59,913 bases of DNA from Actinomycetota bacterium (GTDB taxonomy: Bacteria; Actinomycetota; Acidimicrobiia; IMCC26256; PALSA-610), in contig PLBO01000072.1 of the NCBI GenBank assembly GCA_003134555.1, positions 1 through 59,913 on the forward strand, written 5' to 3'. Below the pieces are notes generated by a model. That model saw only the letters and a list, made by a program, of their open reading frames with translations. It was not told the origin of the DNA and ran no database searches. A program made the position numbers and the translations under genes. Below, piece after piece: positions 30,920 through 39,640 of this stretch; position 1 is the first letter of the stretch, and each line of letters starts with the position of its first letter.

Positions 30920-32656
30920 ATGCTCGACATGATCATCCGCGGTGGCACCGTCGTCGACGGTACGGGTGTGCCCGGCCGGATCGCCGACGTCGGAATCAGC
31001 GACGGCCGGATCACGACTATCGGCGAGATCGACGAGAAGGCGACACGCACGATCGACGCCGAAGGCAAGGTCGTCGCACCCGGCTTCGTCGACATTCATA
31101 CGCATTACGACGCCCAGGTGTTCTGGGACACGACCTTGTCGCCGTCTCCGCTGCACGGCGTGACGACCGTCATCGGCGGCAACTGCGGCTTCACGATCGC
31201 GCCGCTCGGTCCCGACGACGGCGACTACCTGATGCGCATGCTGGCCCGGGTCGAGGGCATGCCCCTCGCCGCGCTCGCCGAAGGCGTGCCGTGGGACTGG
31301 CGCAGCTTCGGCGAGTATCTCGACCGCATCGACGGCACGCTCGCGCCGAACGCCGGATTCCTCGTCGGTCACTCGACTATCCGCCGCGTCGCAATGGGTG
31401 ATCGCGCGACGAAGGGCGCGGCGACGGCCGACGACCTCGACACGATGCGCGCGCTGCTCGACGCGAGCCTGGCCTCGGGCGCGCTCGGCTTCTCGTCGAG
31501 CTGGGCCCGGACCCACAACGACGCGGCCGGCGACATGGTGCCGTCGCGCTACGCGAGCGAGGAGGAGATCCTCTCGCTTTGCGGGGTCGTGCGGAACCAC
31601 CCGGGAACCACACTCGAGTTCATACCGTGCGTGGGCATGTTCGAGGATTTCGCGCCCGAGCTGTTGACGCGCATGTCGCTCGCCGCGAATCGCCCGGTCA
31701 ACTGGAACGTGCTGTTCGTCGGCAAGGGCAGCGAGGCGATCACGGAGCACAACCTCGCCGCGTCCGACTATGCGACCGAGCACGGAGCGCGCGTCATCGC
31801 GTTGACCGTGCCGTTCTCGCCGTCACCGCGCATGTGCTTCGACAGCGGCTTCCTCCTCGACACCATCCCGGGCTGGGAAAAGCCGATGGCGCTTCCCCAT
31901 GCCGAGAAGAAGGCCATGCTCGCATCGCCCGACGGGCGCAACGTGCTGCGGGAGGCCGCGCTCCGGCCGACGACCGGGTTCAAGGTCTCGAACTGGTCCA
32001 TCTACGTGATCAACGAAACCTTCGCGCCCGAGAACAAGCAGTGGGAAGGCAAGTCGGTCGCCGAGATCGCCAAGGCGCGTGGCGTCGACGAGTTCGACGC
32101 GCTGTGCGACGTCGTCGTCGCCGACGACCTCATGACCGGCTTCGGCTTCCCGATCCGGCCCGACGACGACGAGACGTGGCAGGTGCGCATGAAGGTGTGG
32201 CGCGACAGCCGCGCGGTCATCGGCGCGAGCGACGCCGGCGCGCACCTCGACTTCCTGGCCAGCTTCAACTACGCCACCGTGCTGCTCGGCGGACCGGTCC
32301 AACGGGGTCTGATGCCGATCGAAGAGGCAGTCAACCTCCTGACGGATGTGCCGGCGCGTCTCTACGGCCTGACCGGCCGCGGACGATTGGAGACGGGATG
32401 GCACGCCGACGTGGCGGTCATCGATCCCGAGACCGTCGGCGCGCAAGAGGTACGGATGCGGTTCGACCTGCCGACGGGCGCACCGCGTCTCTACGGCGGA
32501 GCGAACGGCATCGACCACGTGATCGTGAACGGAACCGAGATCGTCGATCACGGCGAGTTCACCGATGCGCGGCCGGGCACGTTGCTTCGCTCCGGCCGCG
32601 ACACGGAGACAGTGACCGTTCCCGGTGGCGACCGCGCCCCGGGCGAGAACGCCTGA
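30920..32656 (+). CDS. N-acyl-D-amino-acid deacylase-like amidohydrolase
   Basis: 578 residues. Composite amidohydrolase: N-terminal beta sandwich (IIRGGTVVDGTG, VVAPGFVDIHTHYDAQVFWD with the HxH metal ligands), GGNCGFTIAP, then the barrel to about residue 530 and SDAGAHLDFL near the end with the metal Asp. Layout and HTHYDAQ match D-aminoacylase and related zinc hydrolases that split N-acyl-D-amino acids or cyclic amides. Start ATG 30920, not the upstream ATG 30884, because the AATAGT -10 sits 6 bases before it. The malonyl-CoA decarboxylase gene follows 11 bases later. Confidence 0.88.
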   Translation: MLDMIIRGGTVVDGTGVPGRIADVGISDGRITTIGEIDEKATRTIDAEGKVVAPGFVDIHTHYDAQVFWDTTLSPSPLHGVTTVIGGNCGFTIAPLGPDDGDYLMRMLARVEGMPLAALAEGVPWDWRSFGEYLDRIDGTLAPNAGFLVGHSTIRRVAMGDRATKGAATADDLDTMRALLDASLASGALGFSSSWARTHNDAAGDMVPSRYASEEEILSLCGVVRNHPGTTLEFIPCVGMFEDFAPELLTRMSLAANRPVNWNVLFVGKGSEAITEHNLAASDYATEHGARVIALTVPFSPSPRMCFDSGFLLDTIPGWEKPMALPHAEKKAMLASPDGRNVLREAALRPTTGFKVSNWSIYVINETFAPENKQWEGKSVAEIAKARGVDEFDALCDVVVADDLMTGFGFPIRPDDDETWQVRMKVWRDSRAVIGASDAGAHLDFLASFNYATVLLGGPVQRGLMPIEEAVNLLTDVPARLYGLTGRGRLETGWHADVAVIDPETVGAQEVRMRFDLPTGAPRLYGGANGIDHVIVNGTEIVDHGEFTDARPGTLLRSGRDTETVTVPGGDRAPGENA

Positions 32657-32667
32657 GCAGCCGACCC

Positions 32668-34008
32668 GTGGCGTCACGCCGGTTCTTCGATCGGCTGCGC
32701 AGACGCGGGCTTCGCGGCGCGTCCCGACGACCCCCGCTCGATCTCGCGCCGGGCCTCCCCGAGCGCGACGCGGCGCGCCTGCGCGAAGTGATCACCGAGT
32801 TGCTCCTGCTGCACGACACGATGACGCAACGAGCCGAGGCGGCTGTCGTCGCCGACGCGTACCTCGCGTTGTCCGACGATGGTCGCCGCAACTTCCTGCT
32901 CATGCTCACGCGTGACTTCTGGACGAACACTCCGGCCGTCGACGACGCGGTGGATGGGCTGAAGAATGGCCGCGAGCGTCGAGCCGCCGAACGACAGCTG
33001 CGCCATGCGCTGGTGCCACCTGCGGATCGACTACTGCGACTCTTGACCGGACTCGAAGGCGGGGTGAAGTTCCTCGTCGACCTGCGCGCCGACGTGTTGC
33101 GGAACGCAGGCGCCGACACGGAGCTCGTTGATCTCGACCTCGAGCTGAAGGCGCAGCTCGCCACGATGTTCGACGTCGGGCTGCTCACACTGCGCCGCAT
33201 CACCTGGGAGGCACCGGCGGCGCTCCTCGAGAAACTCATCGCGTACGAGGCGGTGCACGCGATCAGCTCGTGGGACGACTTGAAGAATCGGCTCGACTCC
33301 GACCGGCGGTGCTACGCGTTCTTCCACCCCGCGATGCCCAACGAGCCGCTCATCTTCGTCGAGATCGCGCTCACCATCGGCATGGCCACCGAGCTCCCAC
33401 CGCTGCTCGACGCGCGGGCGCCCGAGCTCGATCTCGAACGCGCCGACACCGCGGTCTTCTACTCGATCTCCAACTGTCAGCCCGGTCTCGCCGGCGTCAA
33501 CCTGGGCACGGCCCTCATCAAGCAGGTCGTCGAGGCGCTCCGCCTCGATCTGCCGCAGCTGCGCCGGTTCGTCACGCTGTCACCGATCCCGGGGTTTCGC
33601 GCTTGGGTCGAACACGCGCTCGCCGCCGACGGCGCGGGCTTGCGGGCCCGGGAACGCGAGCTGTTGCCGGCCGAGCCCGCGCGCGTGCTGGCGCGCTTGT
33701 CGGACGCGGAGTGGGACGTCGACGAGGCGATCCGGCCCGCGCTGCTCGCCTTGTGTTCCCGCTACCTCACGACCGCGCCCGAAGGCCGCGCGTCCGATCC
33801 GGTCGCGAACTTCCACCTCGCCAACGGCGCGACCGTCGAGCGGATCGACTGGATGGCCGATCCTTCGCCTACTGGCCGTGCTCGCTCCTTCGGCGTGATG
33901 GCCAACTATCTCTACGAGCCCGACCGCATCCCCGAGCGGGCCGAGGCGTACGTCACGAGGGGCGAGGTCCCGACCTCGTCCGAAGTGCGCGACCTCATCG
34001 CGCAGTAG
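32668..34008 (+). CDS. Malonyl-CoA decarboxylase
   Basis: 446 residues from GTG 32668. The N-terminal helical domain (to about 170) is followed by the GNAT-like catalytic domain: EAVHAISSWDDLKNRL, DRRCYAFFHPAMPNEPLIFVEIAL, FYSISNCQPGLAGVNLG and, near the end, FHLANGATVERIDWMAD with the conserved His. This matches MCD, which converts malonyl-CoA to acetyl-CoA, clearing malonyl-CoA or supporting malonate use. No malonyl-CoA synthetase is adjacent. It begins 11 bases after the amidohydrolase stop with no clear SD. Confidence 0.9.
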   Translation: MASRRFFDRLRRRGLRGASRRPPLDLAPGLPERDAARLREVITELLLLHDTMTQRAEAAVVADAYLALSDDGRRNFLLMLTRDFWTNTPAVDDAVDGLKNGRERRAAERQLRHALVPPADRLLRLLTGLEGGVKFLVDLRADVLRNAGADTELVDLDLELKAQLATMFDVGLLTLRRITWEAPAALLEKLIAYEAVHAISSWDDLKNRLDSDRRCYAFFHPAMPNEPLIFVEIALTIGMATELPPLLDARAPELDLERADTAVFYSISNCQPGLAGVNLGTALIKQVVEALRLDLPQLRRFVTLSPIPGFRAWVEHALAADGAGLRARERELLPAEPARVLARLSDAEWDVDEAIRPALLALCSRYLTTAPEGRASDPVANFHLANGATVERIDWMADPSPTGRARSFGVMANYLYEPDRIPERAEAYVTRGEVPTSSEVRDLIAQ

Positions 34009-34027
34009 TCGTCGTCTGTCGTCTGGG

Positions 34028-34846
34028 TCAACGCGGCGGGCCGGCATCGACGACGGCGCGAAGTTCGTCGAGCCAGCCGGGGAACTCTCCCATCGACACC
34101 ATCCACCAGGTTGCACCGGCGGCCTCGTAATCGGCGACGGACGCGGTGGGAGGTGGACCGGCATTGACGACGACATCGAAGCCGTCGAGCGAGCCGCGGC
34201 GCGCACGAACATCGGCGACGATCGACGCGACGTCGTCGGGGACGAGGAATTCGATGCCTCTCTGCGAGTCCACCTTGAGGGGCACGACACCGTCCCACCG
34301 CGAGGCGCGCGCGAGCGCGCCGCGATACGGCAGCATGCACGCCACCCACACGGACGGTCGCGGCTGTTGGACCGGCGCCGGCAGGAACCGGACGCGCTCG
34401 ACGTGAAAGTTGACGCCGTGGTGTTCGAAAGGCTCTCCTGACCACAGGCCCGCGACGACCGCGAGTGCCTCGTCGAGGCGCGCCGCGAGCACGCGCGGGT
34501 CGGCGTCCTCGCCGAAAGTGGTGTATTCGTCGTCGGGAACGCCCAGCCCCACGCCCAGGACGAGTCGCCCACCCGATAGCCGGTCGAGCGTCACCGTCTC
34601 GCGGGCGATCTTCTGCGGGCGGCGTCGCGCCAGCGGTGTAACGCACGTACCCAACCGGATGCGCGTCGTTCGCGCCGCCACCGCACCGAGCGTCACCCAC
34701 GGGTCCACGATCTCCACACCTTTGCGGTCGACCACGATGTGATCCCACAGGAAGAACGCGTCCCAACCCGCGCGCTCCGCCGCCACCGCGAGCTCGACGA
34801 GCGCAGCCGGCTCGGCGTGAGGCGGCGAGTTGACGGCGAACTGCAC
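34028..34846 (-). CDS. LLM-class F420-dependent oxidoreductase
   Basis: 272 residues, TIM barrel of the luciferase-like monooxygenase superfamily. AAERAGWDAFFLWDHIV near the N-terminus, RLGTCVTPLARRRPQKIARE (cofactor site), DRLSGGRLVLGVGLGVPDDEY. In Actinomycetota such proteins usually use F420; FMN use is not excluded. Substrate unknown. GTG 34846 has GACACT 6 bases upstream. Convergent with the malonyl-CoA decarboxylase gene. Confidence 0.88.
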   Translation of the reverse strand: MQFAVNSPPHAEPAALVELAVAAERAGWDAFFLWDHIVVDRKGVEIVDPWVTLGAVAARTTRIRLGTCVTPLARRRPQKIARETVTLDRLSGGRLVLGVGLGVPDDEYTTFGEDADPRVLAARLDEALAVVAGLWSGEPFEHHGVNFHVERVRFLPAPVQQPRPSVWVACMLPYRGALARASRWDGVVPLKVDSQRGIEFLVPDDVASIVADVRARRGSLDGFDVVVNAGPPPTASVADYEAAGATWWMVSMGEFPGWLDELRAVVDAGPPR

Positions 34847-34909
34847 GCCGCCAGTGTCGCCCGCTACGGATCACCGCGCCAACGGATCGGCGGCTAGCTT
34901 CGCTCGCCT

Positions 34910-35629
34910 ATGGAGAAGCTCGTATACCTGGTCTGGGAGCGGCCGTCGATCGATCCGGCGGCGTTGCGTACGCGCTTCCTCGAAGATCTCGCGCCGCGCC
35001 TGCTCGCGTTACAGCCCCACGCGCTCCAGATGGATCTCGACGACGAGCACGCCCAGATTGCGTCGATGGTGCCCGTACCGGCCGACGAGCTGCCCGTGCG
35101 CGCCTGCGTGTCGATCTGGCTCGACGCGCACGACGACCGCGCGCCGTACGAAGCGCTCCTCCGCGCCGCCGGCGTGCGCCTCGCGGGGTACCTCGTGACC
35201 GAGTCGATGTTCCGGGAGTACGGCGGCAACCAGCATGCGTCGTCGCGCGACTGGCCCGACGGCACGAGGTCTCCGGGAATCATCACGCTGACGATCTTCG
35301 ACAAGCCCGCGGGCGTCGACGACGAGACCTTCTACGGCCATTGGTACGGCCATCAGTCACCTATGTCGGAGAACATGCAACCGCGCGCCCGCTACGTGCG
35401 CAACGCGGTGGTGCGCGCGCTGACGCCGGGCGCGCCGCGCTACCGGGCGATCGTCGAGGAGGCGTGGCCGAGCACCGAGCACGTCACGAACCTTCACACC
35501 TTCTTCAGTGCGTCAACGAACGAGGAGCTCGGCGAGAACATCCGCGTCATGCTCGACAGCACGAAGCTGTTGTACGACCCGGCGACGATGCGCAACTACC
35601 TGCTGAGCGAGTACATCCTCAAGAGCTGA
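34910..35629 (+). CDS. EthD-like dimeric alpha/beta-barrel protein
   Basis: 239 residues. Two ferredoxin-like repeats are suggested: YLVWERPSIDPAALRTRFLE and LTIFDKPAGVDDETFYGHWYGHQSP. The second has the EthD hallmark of a strand followed by E-x-F-x-x-H-W. EthD-type proteins assist P450 ether cleavage or act as isomerases or decarboxylases; here the function is unknown. TAGCTT lies 9 bases before ATG 34910. Ends 4 bases before the convergent sulfatase gene. Confidence 0.78.
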   Translation: MEKLVYLVWERPSIDPAALRTRFLEDLAPRLLALQPHALQMDLDDEHAQIASMVPVPADELPVRACVSIWLDAHDDRAPYEALLRAAGVRLAGYLVTESMFREYGGNQHASSRDWPDGTRSPGIITLTIFDKPAGVDDETFYGHWYGHQSPMSENMQPRARYVRNAVVRALTPGAPRYRAIVEEAWPSTEHVTNLHTFFSASTNEELGENIRVMLDSTKLLYDPATMRNYLLSEYILKS

Positions 35630-35633
35630 AGCC

Positions 35634-37139
35634 TCAGGAACTGAAGCTCGCCCGCTCGTATTCGAGGAGGCGTTGGTAGTTGTCGCGCAGCTCGGCGCGA
35701 CGGGCGGGGTCGCGCGCGAGGTTCACCAGCTCGTGCGGGTCGTCGTGCAGGTCGTACCACTCGTGCTCTTGGTCGACGAAGTCGGCGTCGACGTCGTACA
35801 GCTTGTGGCCGGGGTCCTTGCCCCAAAGGCCGGTACCGGGCTTCCCGCCGCCGACACCGTAGTAACGCGCGTACTTGGTGCGGCCGTCGAAATATCCGCG
35901 GATCGCGTATCGGGTGTGGTTGATCTCCTCGGTGTGCGCGGTGTCGTGCGCGAACAGCACGTGATCGCGCACCGACGCGGAGGGGTCGGCGAGTACCGGC
36001 GACAGGTCGACCCCCTTGAGCGACGGCTGCGTCGCCGGGTCGACACCGCCGAGCGCGCAGATCGTCGACGCGAGATCGACGTGCGTGGCGAGCGCATCCG
36101 ACTGCGAACCGGCTTGCGTCACCCCCGGCACGCGCACGTAACACGGCACGTGCATGATCTCCTCGTACACGAACGGACCCTTCGATCGCAGTCCGTGCGA
36201 ACCACACATGTCGCCGTGGTCGGACGTGAAGATCACGATCGTGTCGTCGTAGGCGCCGCTGCCTTCCAGCGCGCCGAGGACCGTTCCGAGCGACTCGTCG
36301 GCCATCTGTTGCAGCTTCACGTAGTAGTCGAGGTGGCGGAGCCACGACTTCGTGTCGCCCGGATCGATGTATCCCCAGAGGCCGTGCTGTTGGTCCCATC
36401 GCCACTGGCGATGTGCCGCGGGCTTGTCGAGCAGGTCGTCGGCGAAGTTCGCCGGGAGCGCGTCGCACACCTCGTCGTAGACGGTGTCGAACACAGGCAG
36501 GACATCGTCTTCCTTCCACTTCGCCCACTCGAGCACCTTGCGCGCGCGTCGGACCTCCTCGGCGTTGCGCTGGTCGTAACCAGGTTGGTCGATCGGGAAC
36601 CACATCACGTCGTGCGGGTTCACGAGCGCGACGGTGAGGAACCACGGCTGTTGCGTGGCCGCGGCGTTGGCACGCAGCCACGATGCCGCGTTCGCAGCGA
36701 TGATCGGATCGAAATGCACGCCGGTGCCGGCCCAACCCATGAAGTGACGATCGTTTCCTTCCCAGTCGGCGAAGCCATACGCAGTCATGTCGGGCGACAC
36801 GGCTTGCGAGAGGTGCCATTTGCCGATGTAGCTCGACCGGTAGCCGGCGTCGCGCAACATCGAGCCGATCGTCGGGACGGCCGGGTCTAGCTCCTTGTGC
36901 TCGGGCATGATCACGTTGTCGACGACGCCGTGCTGCGCGAGATACTGCCCGGTGAAAAGCGAAGCGCGCGACGGCGAGCACGGTGAGCTGTGCGTGTAGT
37001 GCCTCGTGAGCTCGAGGCCCTCGGCGCGCAGGCGGTCGCGCCACGGCAACCTCACGCTCGGTGGGAGCCAGCCCCGGTTCCGCTCTTGATCGGAGACGAC
37101 GAGGAGGATGTTCGGCGCCGAGGTGTCGCGAGTGTTCAT
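35634..37139 (-). CDS. Sulfatase (formylglycine type)
   Basis: 501 residues. SSPCSPSRASLFTGQYLAQH holds the C-x-P-x-R motif (Cys54 to Arg58) that is oxidised to formylglycine by FGE; FTSDHGDMCGSHG is the second metal motif. Near the N-terminus the usual Asp-Asp reads Ser-Asp-Gln (VVSDQ), with one metal ligand apparently different. No signal peptide, so cytosolic. Probably hydrolyses organic sulfate esters (choline sulfatase/arylsulfatase group); some members are phosphonate hydrolases. No FGE gene is seen. ATG 37139; -10 CAGTGT shared with the divergent VOC gene. Confidence 0.9.
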   Translation of the reverse strand: MNTRDTSAPNILLVVSDQERNRGWLPPSVRLPWRDRLRAEGLELTRHYTHSSPCSPSRASLFTGQYLAQHGVVDNVIMPEHKELDPAVPTIGSMLRDAGYRSSYIGKWHLSQAVSPDMTAYGFADWEGNDRHFMGWAGTGVHFDPIIAANAASWLRANAAATQQPWFLTVALVNPHDVMWFPIDQPGYDQRNAEEVRRARKVLEWAKWKEDDVLPVFDTVYDEVCDALPANFADDLLDKPAAHRQWRWDQQHGLWGYIDPGDTKSWLRHLDYYVKLQQMADESLGTVLGALEGSGAYDDTIVIFTSDHGDMCGSHGLRSKGPFVYEEIMHVPCYVRVPGVTQAGSQSDALATHVDLASTICALGGVDPATQPSLKGVDLSPVLADPSASVRDHVLFAHDTAHTEEINHTRYAIRGYFDGRTKYARYYGVGGGKPGTGLWGKDPGHKLYDVDADFVDQEHEWYDLHDDPHELVNLARDPARRAELRDNYQRLLEYERASFSS

Positions 37140-37146
37140 CGCGTGT

Positions 37147-37153
37147 CACACTG
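37147..37153. promoter_or_regulatory. Bidirectional promoter, overlapping -10-like elements (sulfatase / VOC)
   Basis: CACACTG: plus CACACT (37147-37152), 7 bases before GTG 37160; minus CAGTGT (37148-37153), 8 bases before ATG 37139. Only 20 bp separate the starts. Both hexamers keep A2 and T6 but are weak. Confidence 0.35.
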
Positions 37154-37159
37154 CACGGC

Positions 37160-37561
37160 GTGGAGGGCAGTGTGCCAGTTCAGGCGGTAGAAGAGAGACC
37201 GGCCCTCTGGGTCGGGCACGTGGTGCTCGCAACGCACGACGTGCTCCGATCGTCCGCGTTCTATCTCGACCTCGGACTGCGGCAGGTGCACGAGCCGCGT
37301 GCGACCGACGTCATCGCGGAGCTCGAGATGCGGGGTGGCACGCATCTCGTGCTCGTACTCGACGCCGAGGCGCGGACCGACGGCCGGAGCGCTCCGTTCG
37401 ATCTCATGGCCGACGATCTCGACGCGCTCCACGACACGATGGATGCGCGCGGCGTCGACGTCACGCCGATCGAGCGCGGCGGGCACGCCGCCTTCACGTT
37501 CCGCGATCCCGACGGCTACACCGTCACGGTGAACGACTCACACGTCTCCGGCATCGTCTGA
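37160..37561 (+). CDS. VOC-family (glyoxalase/dioxygenase-like) protein
   Basis: 133 residues. Beta-alpha-beta-beta-beta modules: WVGHVVLATHDVLRSSAFYLDLG at the start and FRDPDGYTVTVND at the end are typical of single-domain glyoxalase/bleomycin-resistance proteins, with a metal-site His in GHVVLATH and Glu region less clear. Enzyme or binding protein; substrate unknown. GTG 37160 or the in-frame GTG 37172 could be the start. Confidence 0.82.
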   Translation: MEGSVPVQAVEERPALWVGHVVLATHDVLRSSAFYLDLGLRQVHEPRATDVIAELEMRGGTHLVLVLDAEARTDGRSAPFDLMADDLDALHDTMDARGVDVTPIERGGHAAFTFRDPDGYTVTVNDSHVSGIV

Positions 37562-37580
37562 GCCGCGCCGGGGCCGAACG

Positions 37581-38690
37581 TCAGCCCGCGTAGCCGTCGA
37601 GCAGGCCCGTGAGCCCGCTCGGGTGGTGCGCGCCGAACGCGAGCTGTTCGAGCACGCCGAGGCCGACCTTGTCGCCCGAGCGCGCGCGCATCACCTGTTG
37701 GACGTGGATGTTCCACGGTTCGACGTTGTCGAGGTCGTCGACCTTGTGCTCCTCCGAACCGACCGCGAGCTCGCCGTGCCAATGTCCGTGGCCCCACTCG
37801 GGATGCGTATAGCCGAGCCCGCGCATGCGGAACGTGATCAGTGGCTCGAGCTCGATCCGCTCCTCGGTGTGATCGTGGCGGAGCAGGCGCAACGTCGCGC
37901 CCTGCGACCGGCGCAGACCCGGCGCCCAACGCACCTCGTGCGTCGCGCCCGCGAGATGGTGGATGCGTTCGTCGGCGTCCCACGTGGAATCACCTTCGCC
38001 GATGACGTCGAGCTCGGCCTGGCTGCCGACCCAGCGATCGCCGTTGGCGCGTTCGAAGCACAAGAAATGCGTGCAACGGTCTTCCCAGTTGATGGGCGCC
38101 CAGAGGAAGAAGATCTGCGGCAAGGCAAGATCGGGCGCCGCGGGAGTCGGACCGCCGACCGGCCGCACGCCCCACGACCGATCCTTCGTGCCGTAGACGC
38201 GGTCGATCGGAATCTCGCGGCCTGCGGCCGAGATGCGGCCCGACCACGTGCCCCATTGCGTCATGCGGGTGGAGTCCATGACCGTACGCGTCCCGGTGGT
38301 AAGGGTCTGGCGCGGTTCTTCGAGCGCGACCGAACGGGCCGTGAAGGTGACGTCGGCGCCGATGCCGAGATCGGCCGCGTCGGCGCGCACCCGCGTGGTC
38401 CGCAGCGGTTCGATGATCTCGATCGACAGCGGACCGATCCGAGTCTCGCCCCGGTCGGCGGGGATGCGGCCCGATGCGAACACCGAACGCTGCACTCCGT
38501 CGTGCACTACCGAGAACGCGCCGTCGATGATGCCGCGGTTCGGATAGACGGCCATGCCCGCGGCGAAGTAATAGTCCTCGGTGTAGCCGTTGAACCAGAA
38601 CCGGTCGTAGTGGTTCGGGTCGCCGCTCGCGGGGTGCGCAAGCGGTAGCGGCGTCTGGTGGATCGGATAGTCGTCGAACGGCGTCAGCAC
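37581..38690 (-). CDS. Conserved protein, possibly lipocalin/tocopherol-cyclase-like
   Basis: 369 residues, no signal peptide, no cysteine-rich or membrane region. It is rich in Trp/Tyr strands (YDRFWFNGYTEDYYFAAGMAVY, TQWGTWSGRI, DRSWGVRPVGG, FFLWAPINWEDRC). This beta-rich layout with repeated DRxWGxR motifs recalls the hydroxyneurosporene-synthase/tocopherol-cyclase-like fold found next to steroid and terpene genes in actinobacteria. I cannot name a reaction. Leaderless start: TAACGT (38698-38703), 7 bases, GTG 38690. Confidence 0.65.
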   Translation of the reverse strand: MLTPFDDYPIHQTPLPLAHPASGDPNHYDRFWFNGYTEDYYFAAGMAVYPNRGIIDGAFSVVHDGVQRSVFASGRIPADRGETRIGPLSIEIIEPLRTTRVRADAADLGIGADVTFTARSVALEEPRQTLTTGTRTVMDSTRMTQWGTWSGRISAAGREIPIDRVYGTKDRSWGVRPVGGPTPAAPDLALPQIFFLWAPINWEDRCTHFLCFERANGDRWVGSQAELDVIGEGDSTWDADERIHHLAGATHEVRWAPGLRRSQGATLRLLRHDHTEERIELEPLITFRMRGLGYTHPEWGHGHWHGELAVGSEEHKVDDLDNVEPWNIHVQQVMRARSGDKVGLGVLEQLAFGAHHPSGLTGLLDGYAG

Positions 38691-38716
38691 GAGGCGGACG
38701 TTACATTCTCATGCGC

Positions 38717-39640
38717 TCATGCGGCTGCGACGGCGTTGAACTGCTTGCGCAGTCGGGTCATGGCCTCGGGGGCGGCGGCGGCATCGCGCGCGAAGGCGCG
38801 CAACGTCACGATCACGTCGGTGGCGCCCGCCGCGACCAGCTCGGGGACCGACGCCATGCTGGCCGTGAGGTCGGGCCGGCCGTCGTCGCCCACTGCCATC
38901 CGCAGCGGCGCCTGCACCTGCAGCGCCGCCGGGTCGCGACCCGCGGCCGCGAAGGCATCGCGGATCCGGCCCACTCCCGCCGCGATGCCCTCGACGGTCT
39001 CGCCCATGATCGGGATCCATCCCGCGCCGTGTTCGACGACGCGCGCGAGGTTTCGCGAGTGCAGCGTTCCCGCGACCCATATCGGCACTCCGCCCGCCTG
39101 GACCGGCTTCGGTTCGCAGTAGATGTCGCGGAACGACAGCGTCGGCGCGTCGAGCTCGGCGGGAGTGTCCCGCCACAGCACGCGACACGCGGCCAGCACG
39201 TCGTCGAGGAGTTGGCCCCGGTTCTCGAACGACAGCCCCTCCGCGTCGTACTCCTCGCGCTGCCAACCCGTGCCCACCCCGAGGTCGACGCGGCCACCCG
39301 ATACCTGATCGAGCGTCGCCACCTGTTTGGCGAGAAGGACCGCGGGACGCAAAGGCGCGATGAGGATGCCGGTCGCGAGCCGCACCCGCGTGGTGACCGC
39401 CGCGACCGCGGACAACATCGTCAACGGCTCGAGCCAGGGCGCGTCGGGTGGGACCGGGAACTTGCCCCATGTGTAGTTCTCGGTGTGCGGACCCATGACC
39501 ACGTGATCGACGACGACGATCCGATCGATCCCCGCGTCGTCGGCGGCGCGACCAAGATCGACGAACCGGCGCCACTCCCCCGGCGGAAAGGTTGCGCCGA
39601 AGTTCGCGAGCCCGACAGTCAATGTGGGACTTGCAGACAC
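38717..39640 (-). CDS. LLM-class F420-dependent oxidoreductase
   Basis: 307 residues from GTG 39640. DLGRAADDAGIDRIVVVDHVV, RLATGILIAPLRPAVLLAKQVATLD, SGGRVDLGVGTGWQREEY (cofactor-binding helix) and FRDIYCEPKPVQ are the LLM signatures. The GTG overlaps the last base of the TAG stop of the GH3 gene (TAGTG), so its translation is probably coupled to that of the beta-glucosidase. Its substrate is unknown; coupling hints at a deglycosylated product. Confidence 0.88.
   Translation of the reverse strand: MSASPTLTVGLANFGATFPPGEWRRFVDLGRAADDAGIDRIVVVDHVVMGPHTENYTWGKFPVPPDAPWLEPLTMLSAVAAVTTRVRLATGILIAPLRPAVLLAKQVATLDQVSGGRVDLGVGTGWQREEYDAEGLSFENRGQLLDDVLAACRVLWRDTPAELDAPTLSFRDIYCEPKPVQAGGVPIWVAGTLHSRNLARVVEHGAGWIPIMGETVEGIAAGVGRIRDAFAAAGRDPAALQVQAPLRMAVGDDGRPDLTASMASVPELVAAGATDVIVTLRAFARDAAAAPEAMTRLRKQFNAVAAA

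Noticed and set aside
35596-37149. 517-codon frame beside the sulfatase
   Set aside because: Same strand, another frame; the sulfatase frame carries the C-S-P-S-R and metal motifs.
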